A stretch of DNA of 47,148 nucleotides from Actinobacteria bacterium 69-20 (GTDB lineage Bacteria; Actinomycetota; Actinomycetes; Mycobacteriales; Nakamurellaceae): assembly GCA_001897425.1 (NCBI GenBank), contig MKSW01000013.1:164345-211492 (forward strand). The letters are read 5' to 3'. Below are positions 41,823 to 47,148 of this stretch, piece by piece (positions within the stretch are counted from its first letter, which is position 1; each line of letters starts with the position of its first letter). The position numbers and the translations under genes were made by a program. Below the pieces are notes generated by a model, which saw only the letters and a program-made list of their open reading frames with translations, was not told the DNA's origin and ran no database searches.

Positions 41823-41931
41823 CTAGAGGTCATGGCCGGGTCGCATTATAGCAATCGCATTTACCTTGAACGACGTAAGCGGCAATGTAATAGCACATCG
41901 TTCCCAATTTCGAGCTAGAAAGGAAATGGTC

Positions 41932-42675
41932 ATGGATACCGCAGTGGAGAAGAAGTTGAGCCAGCTTGTAGCCGGCCCTTACCTCGGCTTTGATGTTTCA
42001 TCGTATCCTGGTGACACATTAATGCAGTCATGGTGGGTTAGCTCACCCTTATGGTATGTCGGGTTCTATCTCGCGCCTGCGCCGAATCACAGTAATACAT
42101 CGTGGATGGCGAAACGCTCGTATCTTGCGAATATGGGCTGGGGGTTCCTACCCACGTACGTTGGTCGACAAGTGGGCGGATCTGGCCTGACCAACGCTCA
42201 AGGCCAAAGCGACGCGAACAACGCAGCCAGCCTTGCGACGCAGGCTGGGTTCCCGTCGGGCACCACGCTCTTCCTGGACGTGGAGACCGGCGGCACATTA
42301 CCTGCGAACATGATCTCTTACATTCAGGGATGGGTTAGCAAAATAGATTCCGGCACACTGTTCTGGGCCGGTGTCTACTGTAGCTATAGTCAATCGGCAG
42401 CCCAAATTAAGGCAGCATTAGGTACCTGGTCAGTCAAGATCTGGTGCTGGAATGTCAACTGCTCACCATCTCCGGGGTGTACTCTGCCCTCCTCAGCGCC
42501 GTCGCCGAGTAGCTGCGGCTATTCAGGGGCTGTTGTATGGCAGTACGCCCAATCACCCAAGCCAAGCGGCATCAGTTGCTCGGGATACACCGGCAGTCAG
42601 TGCACCCAATCTTTTGGCGGGCACTCCCTATCGATTGACCTGAACACTGCGAACGCAGCTAACCCGTCAGCGTAA
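41932..42675 (+). CDS. DUF1906 glycoside-hydrolase-like protein
   Basis: This 247-residue protein matches the DUF1906 (Rv2525c-like) TIM-barrel domain: YLGFDVSSYPG at the start of the barrel, WYVGFYLAPAPNHS, and FLDVETGG with an acidic pair where glycosidases have catalytic residues. Rv2525c affects peptidoglycan-linked phenotypes in mycobacteria. No signal peptide is seen after the ATG at 41932 (AAAGGA 7 bases upstream), so export is unclear. Six cysteines in the C-terminal third suggest disulfides. Base composition is unlike the neighbours: 28 of 60 bases are G or C in 42001-42060, against roughly two thirds elsewhere, which points to separate acquisition. Confidence 0.78.
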   Translation: MDTAVEKKLSQLVAGPYLGFDVSSYPGDTLMQSWWVSSPLWYVGFYLAPAPNHSNTSWMAKRSYLANMGWGFLPTYVGRQVGGSGLTNAQGQSDANNAASLATQAGFPSGTTLFLDVETGGTLPANMISYIQGWVSKIDSGTLFWAGVYCSYSQSAAQIKAALGTWSVKIWCWNVNCSPSPGCTLPSSAPSPSSCGYSGAVVWQYAQSPKPSGISCSGYTGSQCTQSFGGHSLSIDLNTANAANPSA

Positions 42676-42843
42676 GTAATGCACCGATTACTCACGCTGG
42701 ACACCCGGCGTCGGCGCTTCCGTGGTGCGATTCCAGTTGTTGGTGTGAACCGAGACGACTCCGAGACGTCCGATGCTCAACAGGCCTCGATGACCTGCGA
42801 CGACGAGCCGAAGGGGATCTCGGTGGGTGCTAACGGAGCGGAT

Positions 42844-44151
42844 GTGAGGGGCCGGCGCAGGCTGGGACGGCGCTGTGGGTCAGCCGTTACGTGCCTCGTC
42901 GCGAGCTTGACGGTGCTTGTCTCCTGCAGTACGAGTCAGCCCGGGCAGGCACCACCGTCAGAGCATGCGACAGCGCGTGCAGGCACAGCACTACCATCGG
43001 CGTCGTCAACGGGCTCGGGCCCACCGCAGGCTCTGCCCACCGTGTCGTCGGTCGCCCCATCCACGCCTTCAGCGGCCACCTCGCTTGAATCGAAACCCCT
43101 CGTATTTGCGGGGCTGCACATGGTGGGGGCCGGCGCAGGCTGGGCGATCACCAACGCCGGCATCCTATACACGACGGACGGGGGCGAGACATGGGCTCCC
43201 CGTGGTCCGGATGGCGCCGATCCCGCCGGGTTGCAGCCGGCACCTGCGACACACGGATGGGGCGGCGCGGCGTTCGCCGGTAGCGGCGAGGCCTGGGTGA
43301 CGGCAGCAGGACCCGGCACGGTGACGGTGTTCCACACCTCGGACGCCGGACGATCCTGGTCGTCCGCGAAGGTGGACCCGGAGGCCGATGCCGGAATGGA
43401 TCGGTCCGACACCCCGGCGGTGATCGGGTTGACCTTCCCGACGCCGAATGACGGCTGGCTCCTTGTCACCGCAGGCGGCATCGCGACCGGCAGTCAAGAT
43501 ATCGAGCTGTATCGCACAGCCGATGCGGGGGCAACCTGGAAGATGCTCGCAGCCGCCGCCCAGGAGCAACCCTCGCCGAGCGGCCTATCGGCAGAGGGAG
43601 TGAAGACCGGAATCGGATTCGCCGGGCCCGAACGCGGCTGGATCACCGGCTACCGTGGCACCCAGCCAGGAATGTGGCTGTACGAAACCGGCGACGGGGG
43701 CCGAAGCTGGCATACGTCGGCGTTACCCACCCCGCCAGGCATCAGCACCGCGGCCTCGCCGCAGAGCTTCCCGCCGATCTTCACCACGCCAGATCACGGC
43801 ATCATCCCTGTGACCTGGCCAGGCAAAACCAGCACCACCGTGTTCTACGCCACGAGCGACGGCGGAACCACCTGGCACGCCACCACCCCGATCGAATCCG
43901 CCGACCCCATGCAGGCATGGAGCTGGCCCACCGCTGGCAACGGCCTGGCCGCGAGCGACACCAGCTGGTGCGCCACCAACGATGCAGCCGCCACCTGGCA
44001 CTGTCGGCCCCTACCGACCACGCTCGGCGACGGCACTTCTCTGAACTTCGTCTCACCGCTGGTCGGATGGGCGACCTCCGATAAAGGCCTATTCACTACC
44101 GTCGACGAAGGCCACACTTGGACGTCGGTCGCCGCCCGCCCCGCATCATGA
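42844..44151 (+). CDS. Seven-repeat beta-propeller lipoprotein (YCF48/BNR-like)
   Basis: This 435-residue lipoprotein begins with RGRRRLGRRCGS, a hydrophobic core and the lipobox LVSCS, followed by a Ser/Pro/Thr-rich linker. At least seven strand-turn repeats follow: TTDGGETWAP, TSDAGRSWSS, TADAGATWKM, TGDGGRSWHT, TSDGGTTWHA, TNDAAATWHC and TVDEGHTWTS, as expected for a seven-bladed propeller of the BNR/YCF48 type. The GTG at 42844 has GGAG about 6 bases upstream; an ATG at 42790 would add a non-signal extension. It has no evident enzymatic residues. It could be a surface binding protein, like the shorter propeller lipoprotein near the multicopper oxidase. Confidence 0.75.
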   Translation: MRGRRRLGRRCGSAVTCLVASLTVLVSCSTSQPGQAPPSEHATARAGTALPSASSTGSGPPQALPTVSSVAPSTPSAATSLESKPLVFAGLHMVGAGAGWAITNAGILYTTDGGETWAPRGPDGADPAGLQPAPATHGWGGAAFAGSGEAWVTAAGPGTVTVFHTSDAGRSWSSAKVDPEADAGMDRSDTPAVIGLTFPTPNDGWLLVTAGGIATGSQDIELYRTADAGATWKMLAAAAQEQPSPSGLSAEGVKTGIGFAGPERGWITGYRGTQPGMWLYETGDGGRSWHTSALPTPPGISTAASPQSFPPIFTTPDHGIIPVTWPGKTSTTVFYATSDGGTTWHATTPIESADPMQAWSWPTAGNGLAASDTSWCATNDAAATWHCRPLPTTLGDGTSLNFVSPLVGWATSDKGLFTTVDEGHTWTSVAARPAS

Positions 44152-44213
44152 CGGACAGGCTCGGGGTCCCGTCACGGCCAGAAGCCCCGCGTGTGTCGGC
44201 CTTCACTCAGCCC

Positions 44214-44233
44214 CCGTGAACGATCGTTCACGG
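44214..44233. repeat. Perfect 20-bp palindrome upstream of the resolvase gene
   Basis: CCGTGAACGATCGTTCACGG is fully self-complementary. Its position in front of a serine recombinase suggests a res subsite or operator of the transposon. Confidence 0.6.
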
Positions 44234-44298
44234 AACACGGTCGCCGGCGAGCCCGCGGCACGGTGTGTCGTGTGTCGTGGCCCGTGTCCGTGAGCTAT

Positions 44299-44323
44299 GT
44301 ACCGCGAGCCACGTTCGCGGTAC
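44299..44323. repeat. Inverted repeat at the resolvase promoter
   Basis: Arms GTACCGCGA and TCGCGGTAC with a 7-base centre end 9 bases before the resolvase GTG. It is a plausible res subsite through which the resolvase also represses itself. Confidence 0.6.
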
Positions 44324-44332
44324 ACTGCGGGG

Positions 44333-44899
44333 GTGGCGTTGGTCGGATACGCGCGGGTGTCGACCGCGGAGCAGCACCTGGACGGGCAGACGGACGTCCT
44401 TGCGGCGGCGGGCTGCGAGAAGGTCTTCGTCGAGCACGCCTCCGGGGTTTTGGCCCGGCGCCCGGCTCTGGAGAAGACGCTGGAGTACGTGCGGTCGGGC
44501 GACACGCTCGTGGTGGTGAAACTGGACCGGCTGGGCCGGTCGGTGAAAAACCTCAAGGAGGTCGCCGACAGGCTGCAGGGCGCCGGGGTCGGGCTGCGCG
44601 CTCTCTCACAGGGCATCGACACGACCACGGCGGGCGGGCGGCTGTTCTTCCACATGCTGGCCGCGATCGCCGAGTTCGAGCACGACCTGGTCGTCGAGCG
44701 GACCCGGGACGGCCTGGCCGCGGCGAGGGCCCGGGGACGCACGGGCGGTGGCCGGTTCAAGATGACGCCGACGAAGGCGCGGCAGGCACGCTCGATGTAT
44801 GACGAGAAGTCCTACACGGTCGCCCAGATCGCCGAGACGTTCGGCGTGTCCCGCGGCACGATCTACCGCCACCTGGCCCGCGACCTCAAGGCGGGTTGA
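44333..44899 (+). CDS. Serine resolvase (TniR-like)
   Basis: This 188-residue recombinase has the resolvase core: LVGYARVSTAEQ with catalytic Ser10, KLDRLGRSVKNLKEV, GGRLFFHMLAAIAEFEHDLVVERT and the arm AARARGRTGGGR, then a C-terminal helix-turn-helix (VAQIAETFGVSRGTIYRHL). It would resolve transposition cointegrates at a nearby res site. The GTG at 44333 directly follows the inverted repeat; an earlier GTG-type start at 44297 would lie inside it. The gene ends 5 bases before, or 4 bases into, the transposase gene depending on its start. Unlike Tn402, where the resolvase comes last, it comes first here. Confidence 0.92.
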   Translation: MALVGYARVSTAEQHLDGQTDVLAAAGCEKVFVEHASGVLARRPALEKTLEYVRSGDTLVVVKLDRLGRSVKNLKEVADRLQGAGVGLRALSQGIDTTTAGGRLFFHMLAAIAEFEHDLVVERTRDGLAAARARGRTGGGRFKMTPTKARQARSMYDEKSYTVAQIAETFGVSRGTIYRHLARDLKAG

Positions 44900-44904
44900 G
44901 ACCG

Positions 44905-46389
44905 GTGACCGGCACGGGGCGACAGCGCAGTGCCGCGGAGAAGCTTGTGGTCCTGCGCCGTCACACGCAAGACGGCGTCCCCTGGGTGCGGCTCGCTGCC
45001 GACGCCGGGGTCAGCCCGCGCACGTTGGGACGGTGGGCCGCCCGGTTCCGCGACGAGCCGTCATCGGCAGGCCTTGCCCGCCGGTCGCGGGCCGACCTGG
45101 GCCGACGTCGGGTGGCTTCCGGGCTGGTCGAGGTCATCGAGGCGCTGGCGCTGCAACGCCCGGCGCCGACCACCGCGTTCGTGCACCGCCGGGTTGCCGA
45201 CATCGCCCGCGACCGGGGACTGCCGTCGCCGGGCTATTCCACGGTGCGGGCCGTGATCGCCGGGATCGATCCCGGACTGCGAACCCTGGCCGAGAAGGGC
45301 GACGCCGCGTATCGGGACAGGTTCGAGCTCGTGTGGCGCCGCTCGGCGAAACGGCCGAACGAGCAGTGGCAGGCCGACCACACCGAACTCGACGTCGTCG
45401 TCACCGAGAACGGCAAGCCGGCCCGGCCGTGGCTGACGGTGATCGAGGACGACCACTCGCGGGCCGTCGCCGGGTACACGGTGTTCATCGGAGCGCCGGG
45501 CGCGGAGCAGACCGCGCTGGCGCTGCACCAGGCCGTCAGCGTGAAGACGGACCCGGCATGGCCGGTGTGCGGCCTGCCCGATGTCCTCTACAGCGACCAC
45601 GGCTCCGATTTCACCTCGCAACGCCTCGAGCGGGTGTGCCTGGACACGCACATCCAACTGATCCACTCCCGGATCGGGGTGCCGCAGGGCCGCGGCAAGA
45701 TCGAACGCTTCTACGGCACGATCACGACCGAGCTGCTGCCCCACCTGCCCGGATTCATCCCGCACGGCAACGGCGGCAAACCCGTTAGCACGCCGACGCT
45801 CACGCTCGCCGAACTCGACGCGGCGCTGCACCGGTTCATCGTCGCCGACTACAACCATCGGGTGCACTCCGAGACCGGCCAGGCCCCGATCGACCGCTGG
45901 AACGCCGCCGGGTTCATCCCGCGCCTGCCTGCGCATCCCGAGGACATCGACCTGCTGCTTTTGACCGCGGCCACGACCCGGAAGGTGCAGCGCGACGGCA
46001 TCCGGTTCGCCTCCACCCGCTACGTCTCGCCCGTGTTGGCCGCCTACGTCGGCGAACAGGTCACCGTCCGATACGATCCGCGCGACGCCGCCGAGATCCG
46101 CGTCTGGTTCGACGACACGTTCCTGTGCCGGGCGATCGCCCCCGAACTCGCCGCCGGAACCGTCACTTTGAAAGACCTGCAACAGGCCCGCTCGGCGCGC
46201 CGCAAGGAACTGAAAACGCTGCTCCACGAGCGCCGCAGCCTCGCCGACGCCCTGCCCACAGACACCCGCCACACCCCGCCGGCCCCGACCGACACCGCGG
46301 CACCGGAACCCGCGGCACCGGAACCGGACCGGCCCGCCGGCGAACCGCCCCGACACCGATTGCACCTGTATGCCGCCGACACCGACTGA
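44905..46389 (+). CDS. tniA: DDE transposase with Mu-type C-terminal domain (TniA-like)
   Basis: This 494-residue protein cuts and joins transposon ends. An N-terminal helix-turn-helix (WVRLAADAGVSPRTLGRWAARF) precedes the integrase fold with Asp158 (QADHTELD), Asp231 (YSDHGSDF) and Glu267 (GRGKIERFYG); the last two are 36 positions apart, the classic D35E spacing. The Mu C-terminal beta domain (about 350-430) contains VTVRYDPRDAAEIRVWFDD, and a Pro/Ala-rich tail follows. GTG at 44905 is used; a TTG at 44896 that overlaps the resolvase stop is an alternative. It overlaps the ATPase gene by 20 bases. Confidence 0.93.
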   Translation: MTGTGRQRSAAEKLVVLRRHTQDGVPWVRLAADAGVSPRTLGRWAARFRDEPSSAGLARRSRADLGRRRVASGLVEVIEALALQRPAPTTAFVHRRVADIARDRGLPSPGYSTVRAVIAGIDPGLRTLAEKGDAAYRDRFELVWRRSAKRPNEQWQADHTELDVVVTENGKPARPWLTVIEDDHSRAVAGYTVFIGAPGAEQTALALHQAVSVKTDPAWPVCGLPDVLYSDHGSDFTSQRLERVCLDTHIQLIHSRIGVPQGRGKIERFYGTITTELLPHLPGFIPHGNGGKPVSTPTLTLAELDAALHRFIVADYNHRVHSETGQAPIDRWNAAGFIPRLPAHPEDIDLLLLTAATTRKVQRDGIRFASTRYVSPVLAAYVGEQVTVRYDPRDAAEIRVWFDDTFLCRAIAPELAAGTVTLKDLQQARSARRKELKTLLHERRSLADALPTDTRHTPPAPTDTAAPEPAAPEPDRPAGEPPRHRLHLYAADTD

Positions 46390-47148
46390 CCCCAAGCACA
46401 CGCTCCTGGGCAAGGGCGACTACGGCCGACGATTCCTGACCGGGCAGCTCGACGAGTTCGGCGGCCCGCCGCCTCCCCTGCCGGAGCAGGCCCCGTTCCA
46501 CAACACCCGAGAACACCGCCGCTTCACCGAATTCGCCGACACCGTCCGGCAAAACCGCTACATCGGACTGTGCTGGGGGCCGCCCGGCGTCGGCAAGACC
46601 CTCTCCGCCCGCACCTACGCCGGCACCGACGCCTACGAGCAATGGCGAACCCCGTTCAGCGACGAACTCGGCCCGGTGCCCGAACGCGTCCTTCAAGCCC
46701 GCACCGCGTTCTTCACACCCACCGTCGCCGCAACTGTCCGGCAGATCGACCAGGGCCTGCCCCGAATATGCCAGGCCATCTCCTGGGCCCTGGACTACGC
46801 CGAGCACGGCGTCGTAGACCCCTACGTTCACACCGAATCCCGCTCCAGCGGCCGCACCGAACTTTTGATCATCGACGAGGCGGACCGGCTCAAGGCCACG
46901 GGCCTGGAACAGGTCCGCGACTACTACGACCGCCACCACATGGGTGTCATCCTGATCGGCATGCCCGGCATCGAGAAACGGCTCGCCCGCTACCCCCAGC
47001 TCTACAGCCGGATCGGCTTCGCCCACGAATACCGCACGCTGGGCCCGGACGAGCTCACCGCAGTCCTCGACCACCGGCTCCCCGCCCCGACCGAACCAGC
47101 CGGCGACGGCGGGATCGCCCGCGCCGCCGCCATCGCCGCGATCGTGCG
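46370..47148 (+). CDS. tniB: TniB/TnsC-like AAA ATPase (partial)
   Basis: The frame is open from the ATG at 46370 to the right edge, giving at least 259 residues. It has the Walker A motif GPPGVGKT (Lys76), the Walker B motif LLIIDEADRLK and the region GVILIGMPGIEKRL, with a sensor-1-like layout and an arginine-rich end. TniB proteins bind target DNA, recruit the transposase and prevent insertion near existing copies. The 20-base overlap with the transposase gene implies coupled translation. The C-terminus and any following tniQ lie outside the window. Confidence 0.88.
   Translation, partial: MPPTPTDPKHTLLGKGDYGRRFLTGQLDEFGGPPPPLPEQAPFHNTREHRRFTEFADTVRQNRYIGLCWGPPGVGKTLSARTYAGTDAYEQWRTPFSDELGPVPERVLQARTAFFTPTVAATVRQIDQGLPRICQAISWALDYAEHGVVDPYVHTESRSSGRTELLIIDEADRLKATGLEQVRDYYDRHHMGVILIGMPGIEKRLARYPQLYSRIGFAHEYRTLGPDELTAVLDHRLPAPTEPAGDGGIARAAAIAAIV

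Larger units (their letters stand above)
44214..47148 (+). mobile_element. Left part of a Mu/Tn402-type transposon
   Basis: A resolvase, a DDE transposase with the Mu-like C-terminal domain and a TniB-like ATPase follow each other closely on one strand, as in actinobacterial relatives of Tn402/Tn5053. Two palindromes precede the resolvase. I could not identify the terminal inverted repeat; the true left end may lie between 44152 and 44214. The right end and a possible TniQ lie outside the window. Confidence 0.8.

Noticed and set aside
42373-42392. CTGTAGCTATAGT inside the DUF1906 gene as an eighth operator
   Set aside because: The arms do not have the 5-base centre of the other sites, and it lies within a coding region.
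45061-46413. Minus-strand frame of 450 codons opposite tniA
   Set aside because: Mirror of the transposase with no recognisable domain.

Overview
The window is high-GC actinobacterial DNA. Lipoproteins with Tat-type signals, RipA-like NlpC/P60 hydrolases, LdtMt2-like L,D-transpeptidases, frequent GTG starts, apparently leaderless genes and 4-bp ATGA/GTGA gene overlaps all point to Mycobacteriales (Mycobacterium, Nocardia, Rhodococcus, Gordonia or a relative). It looks like a metal-resistance island on a plasmid or an integrated element: resistance modules lie side by side, truncated genes mark several junctions, and the right end is a Mu/Tn402-type transposon. No tRNA, rRNA or CRISPR array was seen. 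Layout: (1) 1-1044, a partial HTH regulator with a binding-protein-like domain and a cut-off MFS permease. (2) 1041-4397, a MerR-family regulator divergent from an HMA metallochaperone and a heavy-metal P-type ATPase. (3) 4463-7290, an arsenic module: arsM-acr3-arsC divergent from arsR, with two ArsR-type boxes between them. (4) 7606-14733, a membrane protein remnant, a DUF1707 protein, an L,D-transpeptidase, and the copper module SHOCT protein-multicopper oxidase-propeller lipoprotein divergent from a CopRS-like two-component system over a cop-box-like repeat. (5) 15047-31360, a cell-envelope block: DUF3105 protein, CPVCNK membrane protein, BlaI and M56/BlaR-type pair, two NlpC/P60 hydrolases, a second L,D-transpeptidase in one operon with TlpA-CcdA-ResB-CcsA and an unpaired FtsX, an Lgt-like protein and Lnt. 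(6) 31606-36867, csoR-copZ-copA-copB. (7) 36970-38608, a DUF4399-like protein, a cytochrome b561-like protein and a 4-TM protein. (8) 38738-44151, accessory genes: broken His-tailed EamA transporter, PadR pair, secreted protein, DUF1906 protein, propeller lipoprotein. (9) 44214 to the right edge, resolvase-tniA-tniB. The main discovery candidate is a shared operator, ACTAY-N5-ATAGT. I found seven copies between 9948 and 28310, each just upstream of an envelope gene or operon and usually overlapping a likely -10 hexamer. They flank the blaI/M56 pair, so I infer one BlaI-type regulon that controls L,D-transpeptidases, a peptidoglycan hydrolase, thiol-redox and cytochrome maturation genes, FtsX and an Lgt-like enzyme, embedded in a copper island. 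Copper is known to inhibit L,D-transpeptidases, so the block may maintain the wall under copper or beta-lactam stress. This is a hypothesis from operators and gene neighbourhood, not a demonstrated function.
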